A DNA stretch of 64,000 nt, taken from Lepiota brunneoincarnata. Lineage: Eukaryota > Basidiomycota > Agaricomycetes > Agaricales > Agaricaceae. How positions within the stretch are numbered: the stretch's first letter is position 1; the number at the start of each line of letters is the position of its first letter. The notes under the pieces were generated by a model, which did not search any database, was not told the DNA's origin, and worked only from the letters and a program-made list of their open reading frames with translations. The position numbers and the translations under genes were made by a program. The stretch lies in contig JAEBUN010000008.1 of NCBI GenBank assembly GCA_023014365.1, positions 310,001 through 374,000 of the forward strand, written 5' to 3'. Shown here piece by piece: positions 24,561-34,940 of the stretch.

Positions 24561-25898
24561 ATGTTTCCTGGAAGGACGAGCAACGCTTCCACCGCAAGAA
24601 ACGAGAAGTTGACGCAAGGGGTGCGCAATCAGAGCGGATCGAATTACGGTAGTGGAAGGGGTGCAGGCTCCCATGCTGCGAATGCACCTTTCAGCTTTGT
24701 GACCTGGCTCAGGCTGCATGGGGCCGATATCATTGGCATGGCCCTCATGGGTGCCATTGGGTTGGGAGTATACTTCGCACGTAGGTGCCCACGTTCTTGG
24801 AGGGATCCGAAAAGCATGCTGATTGGTATTTCAGCTCCTGCTCCTAGCCGATCGTTCCCCGTGTTCTTCCAGGATGGTGAAGTCGTATACCCTCAATTTG
24901 CTTATCCTATGCGGAAGGAGATTGTGCCAATATGGGCTGCCGCGCTCATAGCATTCTTTGCACCATTCTTCTTCATCTGTTTGTTCCAGGCGCGACGGAG
25001 GAGTATGGATGATCTTCTCACCACGACCATGGGCCTGCTGAAGAGTACGTATTTATTCGTACATGGATGGAGATTGATCGCAACGTCATCGCAGGTCTTA
25101 TTACGGCTGCTGTGTTCCAGGTCTTCGTCAAGTGGCTGATAGGAGGTTTACGTCCCCATTTCTATGCAATATGTCAGCCGCATGTGACGCAGGGATCCGC
25201 ACCCTCAGGAAATGGCTTTGCGAATCTTATGTACGATCGCACTATCTGTACCGGAGACAGGAAGCAAATCAACGATGCCCTCAAGTCGATGCCCTCTGGT
25301 CACTCCACGGCCGCCTGGGCTGGGCTGATGTATCTTGCCCTGTACTTTAACGCCCAGCTCAAGGTGATGAGCGCGCACAATCCTGCATACTGGAAGATGA
25401 TCATGTCTTTCGCACCGCTCCTTGGGGCTACCTTGATTTCTGGAGCCCTGACAAGTTGATGAATGTAAGTCGACATCGCTTAGCACGACGAACCTCATTT
25501 CGAGCAATTTAGTTCACAACTGGTATGACGTTGTGGTTGGTGGGATCATTGGGACAGGGTGTGCCCTGGTTGCGTTTCGACAGACGTTTGCGTCCGTGTT
25601 TGATTTCCGGTTTAATCACCTATTGCTCCCTCGCTCGACGTCGCTCTTCCACCGTAGCCCGTTCCTGTCTACCGGTGGCAGCGGCGCCGGGCGATATTAT
25701 ACTTACCAGCCTGGGGAGCTATTGATGTCGAGAGACCTGCCGTTTACCCGTGAGGGTGGGTGGGGATATGGTACAGGGGGTGGCGAAGCGAACGTTGGAG
25801 CACCTGGGGATGCAACTGTATTGTTAATGGGTGGAATTACCGGCGGCACGGGCGGTTATCGCGTGGGTGGTGGAGAGGACGGGGTGGGGAGGGTTTGA
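24561..25898 (+). CDS. PAP2-family lipid phosphate phosphatase
   Basis: Integral membrane phosphatase of the LPP1/DPP1 type acting on phosphatidate or diacylglycerol pyrophosphate. ATG 24561 gives MFPGRTSNASTARNEK. Membrane helices include IIGMALMGAIGLGVYFA, IWAAALIAFFAPFFFICLF and LITAAVFQVFVKWL. Catalytic motif 1 is KWLIGGLRP, motif 2 is SMPSGHSTAAW, and motif 3 ends in HNWYDV. Between GATLISGALT and HNWYD the reading frame is not straightforward. The zero frame meets TGA at 25457-25459, just before a perfect GTAAGT donor at 25475; +1 reading gives DEF joined to HNWYD. A weaker donor GTTGAT at 25454 would also restore phase but deletes about four residues. The C-terminus is Gly-rich and variable. 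It precedes an F-box gene by about 250 bp. Confidence 0.87.
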
Positions 25899-26146
25899 AA
25901 GGGCAGGACATGCAGTAGCTAAAATAACATACAAATCAATGCTTGGCGGCTCAAAAGGATGTGTGAGGGGATTGCAGAAACCAAGTTGTTCTCACGTCAG
26001 TCGTGGCCGGATGGAGAACTGGTCGGGACTGAGTGAGCGTGTTGTGAGCGTAACTCGTCGCCTCGAGGTCCCTGCTTTTTCTTCTTCACGCTGGCCACCA
26101 CCACATCCTCCTTACCCTTTCCCCCCAGCCTCCCTCTGGCTCTAGC

Positions 26147-27808
26147 ATGAGCACCGGGGACGTCTCCCAGGATGGTGCTCTCGCGAGGCTTCCTGAGGAG
26201 GTCCTCCACAACATCTTTGATCGCCTCAAACCATGGGAGCTTCTCTGCCTCTCCCGCATCTCAGAGCGCGTCCAGCGTGTCTCCCTCGCCATCTACTACG
26301 AGCGCAGAGGCGTTGACGTCTCTCCCGTCGGCATCATTGATATTACCAGAGAGGAGGACTATGATTTGCTCGCCATCCTCCGTATCACCACGTTCTTCAC
26401 CCGAACGGGACACATCTCCGTCGTCTTCGTCTTTCCCAAGTGGAACTTCATGGAGAACATCAGGAACCTCACCCTCATTCTCAGGAGACTTGTCTCCGTT
26501 GACATGATCACCCTCACCTTTCGGTTCGATCGCGAGATGCACATCGACGCCGAGAAACGGCCCGCGCTACTCACGGCCGAGGCAAGGTCGTCACGGTACA
26601 AGGGTTTGTCAAAAGAGCTCCAAGCCCTCTTCTCAGCTGCATTCCGCGTCGCGAATGTGGTCCGCATATTGGAATCGGAGCAGCTGTTAAAAATGGTCGG
26701 GGGCAATCTGCAGGACAATTTCTTAATCCTTTCCTGTTTCGGCGTCAACGGACCTCCCGTCATCAGCAAGTACAAGGTCGCTGCCAAAGTCCGCATGAAC
26801 AAGATCGTCAAGATCGCCAGCAGAAAGCAAAAGGACACAGTGCATGAAAAACCCCTAAATACCTCCGTCGTTACTCTCGACATTCGTTCTTTAGTACCCC
26901 TTGTTCCACCATTCCTTGCCTGGACAGTTATATGCCTCAATTTCCAACCACAACTGCGACACCTATCCTTCACCACTGCCTCTGACGATCGTGTTTATTG
27001 GGACCCACTCCTCTCCAACCTTCACATTCCATCGCTCGTACAGCTCACCATGAGCAGCAAAACGTGTACGCTCAGCGATCTTGCAAAATTCGTCAAGCGG
27101 CATTTTCAGGTATCCATACTTGATATCCGCGACTTTGCTCCTATGCCTGCGGAGCTGCCCAAGGTTGCCAATCTAGCCTTTAGATACCTTACTTCACTTT
27201 CCGCCCCCTGCGAGGTCCTCTGTGCCTTCCTCACCTATCCAGCAGAACACCTACCGAAACTTAGGCAAGTCTACATTGCTACGACAATTGACGAGGCACA
27301 TCCATTTGACCTTGCGGATATTAAAACGAAAATGGCGCCTGTCAAGCAACGATTGCATGATATTTGGTCCTTGGGACTTGTCGTCGCATACGAGGCTGGT
27401 GAATCACCGTTCGGTAAAAGCTTGGAGGAAGAACCCGAGACGGCGCTTATACCCCTGATCAAGGCCCTGACCCTGCGTTTGAAAGTTGATCTGACAACTG
27501 ATATTATCGGAGAGTTGACTAGATGGATCATGGCGTTCACGAATCTACACGAGTTGAAGGTCGAGTCGGTCTACCCATATCGATATCCTATCCAGACATA
27601 CTTTAGTAAAAAGGCGATCGCGGCTGAGGAGGAAAAGAAGAGGATAAAAGGCGAGTTGTGCAAGGCATTGAGGGCAAAGCTGGTGGAGATGACCACACTA
27701 GAGTCTTGCGAGATTTTTGGGCAGCAATACCCCCTTGGAGCTGGTGTTGATGGAGATGGAGAAGAAGAGAAGGTAAAGCAGGAGAAGATGGAAGGTAAAC
27801 CTGACTGA
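26147..27808 (+). CDS. F-box protein, single exon
   Basis: Intronless 553-codon frame starting MSTGDVSQDGALARLPEEVL. The F-box covers residues about 12-50 (LARLPEEVLHNIFDRLKPWE...LSRISERVQRVSL). The remainder is a long region with scattered LxxL and I/L-rich strands and a Lys/Glu-rich end (EEEKVKQEKMEGKPD). The family is expanded in agaricomycetes and has no substrate I can name; it should couple to Skp1-cullin ligases. Being intronless and next to an apparently gene-free 2.4 kb stretch, it may be a fast-evolving member. Overlapping antisense frames are shadows. Confidence 0.8.
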   Translation: MSTGDVSQDGALARLPEEVLHNIFDRLKPWELLCLSRISERVQRVSLAIYYERRGVDVSPVGIIDITREEDYDLLAILRITTFFTRTGHISVVFVFPKWNFMENIRNLTLILRRLVSVDMITLTFRFDREMHIDAEKRPALLTAEARSSRYKGLSKELQALFSAAFRVANVVRILESEQLLKMVGGNLQDNFLILSCFGVNGPPVISKYKVAAKVRMNKIVKIASRKQKDTVHEKPLNTSVVTLDIRSLVPLVPPFLAWTVICLNFQPQLRHLSFTTASDDRVYWDPLLSNLHIPSLVQLTMSSKTCTLSDLAKFVKRHFQVSILDIRDFAPMPAELPKVANLAFRYLTSLSAPCEVLCAFLTYPAEHLPKLRQVYIATTIDEAHPFDLADIKTKMAPVKQRLHDIWSLGLVVAYEAGESPFGKSLEEEPETALIPLIKALTLRLKVDLTTDIIGELTRWIMAFTNLHELKVESVYPYRYPIQTYFSKKAIAAEEEKKRIKGELCKALRAKLVEMTTLESCEIFGQQYPLGAGVDGDGEEEKVKQEKMEGKPD

Positions 27809-30205
27809 GGCGCAGCGCCCTCGCGGACGACTTTTACAGTATGTTCATGCTCGTCGACTACACGATATTTTCTTTACTCTGGGTTTCTACTGTGGTTACA
27901 ACTTGCTGTCTACTTGGGTTCCTTGTCTTATCATCTGGGTTCATAGTTATATTGGGTTCATAGTTGGTCTCTCAATGTTTTCTTTCTTTCTTTTTTTATT
28001 TTGGGTTTTAGGGATTATAGGACAAGCTTGGCTGGTATTCCATTGGGTTAAATATCGCAGGGAGGGGAAGTGGTAGATGACAAAAACTTCGTTGGGGATT
28101 GGCTCGCGTACGTGTGCACTTACACAGTAGACCCTGGCTCTTTTTACAAATGGGGTTCAAACGTTCGTATTGATAACCTACAGACATACTTATTGTACAT
28201 ACATACAAGCCATCACCTTACCACAGTTTATTCTCAGGACTACGTCTACGCGCTTGACGTTCTCTGTTATTATTGACACCATCCGGAACAGCGCTTTTGA
28301 CACTATCTTCCTACGTTGCTAGGGTCACCACCGCATCTAGGGTATTAAGGTTGTGCGTGTGGCGCCATCGAACGCCATAGAAGGTGTCAGGTGGCCCTTC
28401 TCTGCAGCAGCAAGCACATCATCATCACCATCATCATCATAGATATAACTTCAACTCCCCCACGGAGGCTGCGCGATTATCCAAAATCTCACATTTCGTG
28501 GCATCAAGTGCTGATATCCCAAGCTTTTACCATTTTGGGCTATTTTAGCCCGTGGGTCCATTTGAAGTGTGTTCACGTGGGCACTTCCTATCCATCATCC
28601 CGATACCCAAACCATGGCGCCGTCGAAGGGACACCCACAATACTTACATTACTTGACAGGAGTCTTCAATTCTCTTCGTTATGTTTTCCCATAGGAATGA
28701 GCTACATGTCGACTTTCCTGCTTCCCTTGCACCGTGATTCTATCAGATGCCGGTCGATCTCATATCTCCACACAGAGGTTAAAGCTCACACCCGCGCTGA
28801 ATCACCACGGCCGAAGGCTTTGGCCGCCGATATAGCCTCCGTATACAACCCCCAGAGGATTGTGGGTAAGGGCCCAATGTCGTAACACATGTAGTTATCT
28901 GATCTACTTTAAAGTACTGGTCGGAATTCGGAAACGAAATCCGATAGTTTCTTGGTGTACTCGGGACCCCTGGTTCCAAAACATGTCATGAAGTAACTGT
29001 ACTGGCCGTATTTGCAGGGTCGTCAAGGATTATTACATCCTAATGATGGGGATGGCTCGCACATATGTTTCTCCTCTTGCACGAATTTAGCCAACATTTA
29101 GCCAACGACTTTTGATCCCCCCGACCACCCACGCCCCCCTCCAAGAAGACATCGATTTCGCCATACAGCCCTACTTGTATTTGTGCTACATTTGAGGTTC
29201 TCCGCCTGGCAGGACTCCTCGTAGACAATGTTTCCTCACCCGCTTTCATTGAAACGATTTATGCAGGATTGGCCCTTCTGGGGGTGTATAACCTACTGCC
29301 TAGTAGCTATTGGAAACCCAAAGGAGTGGACGGACGATGCTACGGCCTACTCTCCAGCGATGTAGCGCTCCAGCTTCCATGGCTCTTGACTCACCTAGTG
29401 GGGGCAAAAAAATTCCATCGTAGTAGTGGTGTCTCGCCTCCGGGGATGCCTCCCATACCCTCCAATGGCCCTCGTGCAGTACTTCTAGTCAGTGGAAGCG
29501 CCCAACTCCCAAGCATCCCGTGTGGTCGCACTCTGGGCCAACTCTATGGTCTACCCAATCACGGAGAATTTGTGAACGGAACTTCACAGCCCTAGCACCA
29601 CTAGTGCTACCGGATCAGCCTTACACAGTGGCCTTCCTCTTTGTATTCCTCTAGCTAATTCTTACAGTACGCCAATTCGAATAATTGAAAGTTCTAAAGG
29701 CGGGGGTGCTCTCTCGAATTCTCAAGGAAACTAAGATCAATCTGCCTACAGTCGTTCGCTGCATCTACGATCAACCTTGAGCACAACCAGCTGTAGTTCA
29801 AATATACAAGCTACCAAATCCCTCTCGGTGCAAAACGGCGCTCGAGAACTGGTGCCCTCAAAAAGAAAGGACTCGAACTCTGTAACCTCGAGTCCGGAGC
29901 CCCAATGCACAGTTGTGATATAAGGAATCATACCGGAATGCACCATTATAGGCATCTATTCAGGTGTTGCGGCATGAGGAAATGCCACGCGGCTGTGCAT
30001 ATTCTGGAACACCGATGTTTGAACGTAGCAGCCTGTCCGAAGGCACCTGTGGCCTATCATGACTGTCTGGGGGACGGATCTCATCGTTAACGATAATAAG
30101 GGTGATTTTCGCGTGATCTGAACATTCGACGGCGGTACTTCATGTGCGGAAGTACCACGAAAACGAAATTAGTGTAATTAACTAATTATACACCAGTGAG
30201 TATTA
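27809..30205. other. 2.4 kb region without a recognised gene
   Basis: No conserved family was found. It has T-rich and ATC/CAT repeats (28418-28442), and several unconnected open frames. The longest are on + at 28391-28885 and on + at about 29131-29595. The second has no ATG and is listed separately. The right part contains the CAF-1 3' end. A decayed gene or unannotated lineage-specific gene is possible. Confidence 0.4.
29131..29595 (+). pseudogene. Unrecognised open frame, possible gene remnant or exon
   Basis: About 155 codons without a stop and without an initial ATG. It includes EVLRLAGLLVDNVSSPAFIE and TIYAGLALLGVYNLLP, a hydrophobic stretch that looks protein-like, followed by a Pro/Ser/Gly-rich part ending NGTSQP. 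No family is recognised. It may be an internal exon of a lineage-specific gene or a decayed one. Confidence 0.2.
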
Positions 30206-33084
30206 TCAGCCATATCCAAAGTCAAAGCTTGGAAAGATTACGACTGCATGAGCTGTGCCTAAGCCGATGAGGTCAGGATCAATCATGACCTGGTGATGCG
30301 TAGAGGCAGCACCAACCTGAAGCGCGGGCTTGACAATCCAAACCTTCTTCTCCTTGCACTTTTCCCCAACTTCCCTAATCTTCGCTTCTATGGAGTTCTT
30401 CTTTACTCTGTGCACCTTCAGATCATGATATATTGTCTCCACCAGTAGCACGAAGCTTGTCATTTGGAGCTCAGTGATCTTATCGAGTAAGTACGGGAGG
30501 TGGGCGTCAGGGAAAGGGTTTTTCACTGATGCTGCTGGTTTCTTAGTGGGATCAAATGAGCCCGGGGGGTTGGCGGAGGAAGCAGTGGCATGCTCGGGGA
30601 GACTTGGGGCAGCAAAGGTGTCGCTGGTGGCATGGGATTGGGCGGAAGATTTGAGACTCGTTTTGTAGTCTTCAACACATGTTGATACGAAGGTGAATGG
30701 GTCGATAGGGAGGGGGGTATCTATAGGAGTACAAAGTCAGGGGTACGATGCATTTGAGGAGACTTGAATCACTTACCGTTGAAAGTCTGTATCCGGTATT
30801 GATTGAAAGGCTCATATTCGCATTCACCGATCCGAGTTTCCCAACAGGGCCCTTTTGCAAAGGGTACAAGCGGGACCACAATCTTCCTCTTCTTTGACTT
30901 CTTCTCCGGATCGACAGCTTTTCTCTTTGGGGGCAGCGGAGGCGGGGGCATAATTGAAAAGTCAGGAAGCGTAGGTGGTGAGAGATCCCGGGTGTCCTCG
31001 TATGGCATCTCGGTCTCCTCGTCGTCATCGACAAGCCAGCTGTCCATGTCTGAATCCGCCTCATCAGAGTCACCTTCTTCCTCCTCGTCTTGCAGTACAT
31101 CATCCGCATCACCCATAGGTTCTTCCTCCCACTCCGCGCCGCTGTCGTAACTGTAGTCAAATTCTACAACGTCCTTGGCTAAAGGTGTTCGGGGACCGAT
31201 GATTTTTGAGCTCCGTGTCCATGTACCAAAGTATCCTGGCCGAGCATCTTCATGGTAGATAAACACCTTCGTCGGGTATAGATTACGGTCTTGCAGCTGA
31301 TTTAGCAGAATTCGGACTTCGTTGGCGTCTCCTGCGACTTCAGACCTCAGTTAGCCTCGTCATAAGGTTTCGGATAGAGTAGGGGTTGTAGGTTTTGAAC
31401 TGCGAGTTTGATCCTCTCCGTCTGGGCCGAGGATGCCTCGAGGGGTCGACTGGAAAAGACAGGGAATTAAGAATATTCCGCAGTCGCTCTAGTTGCATGA
31501 GTATTTATTATAGACATAATTTTACGGGTGCCGTGGGCATACCTTGCACAGTCATCATGCTGACGTCTAGAACACTAGGCTGAGCATATTGCACAGCGGT
31601 ATCCTCCTCCTCATGTTTGCTTTCATCGTCTGAGTCGACGACAATAGCACCGGAGGTGCTCGCACCAGCAACCTCCTTCCCTCTCCGCTTCCTCGGGACC
31701 TTGAACCAATTGGATGGTGCTAGAACTGCGCCCTTCTTAAGGACGAAAGGTTTAAATGTCCTCTCAAAGTCAGTATGGATGCGGGACGGACCCGCACTCG
31801 ATGCGCCCCCTTCCACAGCCGGCGCTGCAGATGCTTTAGGCTTTGAGAAAAAGTTGGCCATTATGGTCCGGGACCGGTTCTGAGCGTCTTTGACTTTTCT
31901 CTCTTTCTCCGCCCTTGCCACCTTCTTCTCCAGTCTTTCTTTCTCCTAATACCTCGTAAGCAGTCTGAAGCATGAATTAATGTTTCTGGTCACCTTGGCA
32001 GCTTTCTCTGGATCTTTGGGCATATTTGGACGGGAGGCCTTGTCGTTCGGGCTGACCGATTGCTTATTCTCATCATCTTGGACATTCTTTAGCGCTAGCG
32101 TCAGGGGCGTTGTGCTCCGCTCGTTGTCGGGGTTTGTGATGATAGATTGTTCTGCGGATTTATTGGACGCGTCCCTCGTTGCGCTGCGATTGGAACCCTT
32201 GGGATCGAGGATGCCGTCACGTTGAGACTGAGTGAGGGCCTCGAATGCTTGTCTTAGGTATTCTTTTGCCTAGAATGCGAGTGAGCTAAAGAAGAAATAC
32301 TGATGTGCTGCATACCTGCACCCGTTCGGATAAACGAGCGTCGACCTTCTCTCTCACACTCTTGGGCAACCAGTCTCTGTGGCTCTCCTTTACTTCCCAA
32401 CGCCACACACAAACAGCTGCGGGGGCCCTCCCACCGTGCGGTGCCTCGATACCATAGTTGTTGCGGGTTAGGGTGAATTTGATGGCTTGTTCCACGGCTT
32501 GGAGGGGCAGGATTGCTTGGACAGAGGCAAGCCTGGTTTCCCCTTCATCTTCTTCCTGAGGTGGCATTAGTTCTTGTTGAATATGTTTCGCAAGTGTTGC
32601 AAGTGTTTTATCACTGGATGGACTGGTTATATGAATTGAAGATGATCATTCCGTCAAAGACACGCCTTTCATGTCCCAACTTGGCTATCAGTGGTAAATG
32701 TTGGTCGGGGATGGTTTGTAATGGAGACTCCTGCTTCTCAATGCGCTGTTCAACCATCTCCCTGAATTTAACAATCTCTGCGGAAGGAAATTAGCGTCGA
32801 AAAAAGAACACTAATATACCATACCTTGGAGGGTCTCTGACAGCTTTTCCAGCGACATGGGTTTTTGCTTAAAGGTAACTTTGCCATTTTTCAACTCGGC
32901 AGTGATATGATTGCCCTGTTTTTCTGTAGCGGTGGAACGCGCATGAGCGAGAACAGATGTCAAAATGACGCGTCATAGCTTACTCTCTGGGCTCTGAGAT
33001 ATGGCTGATGAGATAGTGAGATATGCTCGTTGTAAGTGGTAGAGCAGAAAGAGACCTACCCTTTGCCATATCCATTTCAGCCAT
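30206..33084 (-). CDS. CHAF1A: Chromatin assembly factor 1 large subunit (p150/Cac1)
   Basis: Histone H3-H4 chaperone recruited by PCNA to replicating DNA. Start ATG 33084 (MAEMDMAKGR). Blocks: KNGKVTFKQKPMSLEKLSET, IVKFREMVEQRIEKQESPLQ, SDKTLATLAKHIQQELMPPQ, QAIKFTLTRNNYGIEAPHGG. A charged KER-like region follows (KERKVKDAQNRSR), then MANFFSKPKA, a PCNA-interacting-peptide-like motif. Then FERTFKPFVLKKGAVLAP, the acidic-domain block YHEDARPGYFGTWTRSS, FDYSYDSGAEWEEEP with a long Asp/Glu run, and the winged-helix end LPYLLDKITELQMTS. One intron (32614-32665) has a GC donor: it joins GHE to SDKTL only with AG|GCGTGT. It lies head to head with RFC2 across 120 bp. Confidence 0.9.
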
Positions 33085-33204
33085 GGTGAGAAAGGTGAGC
33101 GCGTGGGTTCCTAAATGTTGAAAGCGATGCGCAGACACGCGATTGTCACATTTCATTACCAACGCGTCCGTGACACACCCCCGCGTCGTTCTCGCTCCTC
33201 CAAA
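33085..33204. promoter_or_regulatory. 120-bp bidirectional promoter of CAF-1 p150 and RFC2, with an MCB-type box
   Basis: Only 120 bp separate the two start codons. It contains ACGCGT at 33162-33167, the MluI cell-cycle box bound by MBF to drive G1/S genes in fungi. Related CG-rich cores lie at 33099-33104 (GCGCGT) and near 33136-33142 (CACGCGA). Both genes work with PCNA, so shared S-phase control is a reasonable inference. Confidence 0.6.
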
Positions 33205-34605
33205 ATGTCTTCATCCTTGTTTAATTCCAAACCAGGACCAAAAAATGCCGTGAAGCACTGCCGTCGACCCAGCTTTACAACCTTGGGTGGAAAAATAGTG
33301 GGCTATATACTGAGCTTCCGTGGTAGCCCACATTAACCACTTTTTTAGTCGGCCTAAGACGATTGATGATGTATCTGCCCAGGACCATACCGTTGCGGTA
33401 TTGCGGAAAACACTAACTTCAACCAATGTATGATATTTGGTTTAACAGCCCGTTTACATATCCGTAATTCTTTTATTAAGCTTCCGCACATGCTCTTCTA
33501 CGGTCCACCGGGAACGGGCAAGACCTCAACCATATTAGCTTTGGCAAGACAACTCTTCGGGCACGTATCGCCTCTTGCATACGGCTCGCTCCCCCGCTTA
33601 CCTCTGAAAACAGTCCAGACAATTTCAGAAACAGAGTCTTGGAACTCAACGCTTCGGATGAGCGGGGGATTGCTATCGTCCGCGACAAAATCAAAGCCTT
33701 CGCTCGCCAAACTCCCCGAGCACAGACTGTTGCCTCAGATGGTCAAACCTATCCATGTCCCCCATACAAAATTATCATCCTAGACGAGGCGGACTCCATG
33801 ACTCAGGACGCGCAAGGCGCCCTCCGGCGTATCATGGAAACCTATGCTCGAATAACACGCTTCTGCCTCGTATGCAATTATGTCACCAGGCAAGTCCCAC
33901 ATCATCATTCTCCCTCTTCCGCTCGTAGTAATGGGTTTAATAGAATCATCGAGCCTCTAGCATCTCGCTGCTCCAAGTTCCGCTTTACACCCCTCGATTC
34001 TGAATCCGCCTCGACGCGCCTCGCCTACATCGCCCAACAAGAACGCGTCGACGTCAACCCGGCTGTGATCGACGCTCTCATCAACGTTTCAAACGGTGAC
34101 CTCCGTCGTGCTATAACCTACCTACAATCTGCCTCCCGCCTCTCTACCGTATCCGACCCCCCTGTATCCATCCTCCCAGCTGACATCCAAGAAATTGCCG
34201 GGGTAGTACCTGATAATGTCATAAACTGACTTTGCGCGAGTCCTTGGAATCGAGGTGGAGGATGGCCGTATGGAAGAAGATGATACCAAGCCAAAGAAAA
34301 AAGCCGGAACGTTCTCGGCGATACAACAGAAAGTGAAAGCAATTATCAGGGAAGGGTATTCAGCAACACAGATCCTCTCTCAGGCAAGTTTCGTGCTCCC
34401 CCCGCGTGGATGCCGGCTTTCGGTACTGACCTTATGTGTGTAGCTACATGATATCGTAGTACTCCATCCCGTGCTCAATGGCCAGCAGAAATCAGTGTGT
34501 TCCCTCGTGTTTGCGGAGGCTGATAAGGCACTCTGCGACGGTTCAGATGAAGAACTATGGGTTCTTGAGATTGCTCTCCGGGTACACAAAGCAGTAGCTT
34601 TATGA
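33205..34605 (+). CDS. RFC2: Replication factor C subunit RFC2 (RFC4 in human naming), with an apparent +1 frame break
   Basis: AAA+ subunit of the clamp loader that places PCNA on DNA. The start [16 protein letters not shown] is at 33205. Exons give [20 protein letters not shown] (Walker A), [31 protein letters not shown] (Walker B DEAD), [34 protein letters not shown] (SRC arginine finger), [15 protein letters not shown] and [14 protein letters not shown]. At that point the zero frame meets TGA at 34227-34229. Skipping one base continues [17 protein letters not shown], then [15 protein letters not shown] and, after an intron, [17 protein letters not shown] and [17 protein letters not shown], ending at 34605. 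Both flanks belong to one domain; no intron of suitable phase was found. Confidence 0.93.
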
Positions 34606-34940
34606 TTGCTGGTTCGCCAAGCTCACATAGATATCCATGTAATTTATCCGCCGCATATAATCCCGGAACTGCCTTCATTTTTATGGCGTGTCATCATTAT
34701 CATCTTTGTATCAGGGCGTCTATATGATAATACAGCTCCATAGGACGCAATCCAGGTTACAGAAGGAAACACTCCTACATCAGCATGGTGACTCCCTAAG
34801 TGATTATGCAAAAGATGAAAGCATGATGTTATCATAATGGCATGAACAAGAGGAACAAGTAAAACGATGGGAAAGTCTACTCTGCGTACACAAAGGGGGG
34901 AGGGGCGGGAAGAATAGGAATGGATGGATCACGAGCCACT
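34606..34940. other. Convergent 3' region of RFC2 and SSB
   Basis: About 335 bp between converging stops. It holds the 3' UTRs; no gene or specific terminator was recognised. Confidence 0.4.

Noticed and set aside
26359..26976. 205-codon minus-strand frame opposite the F-box gene
   Set aside because: Shadow of the intronless + strand coding sequence.
28391..28885. 164-codon open frame on +
   Set aside because: Begins in an ATC-rich microsatellite and shows no protein-like features or homologous pattern.
29825..29905. GAGTTCGAGTCC on the minus strand, resembling a tRNA B-box
   Set aside because: T-stem pairing fails and no matching A-box or anticodon stem is seen.
32570..32670. CAF-1 p150 appeared to be another UGA +1 site (CAG-UGA-U)
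   Set aside because: Conserved GHE|SDKTL is restored by a 52-nt GC-AG intron, so no frameshift is needed.
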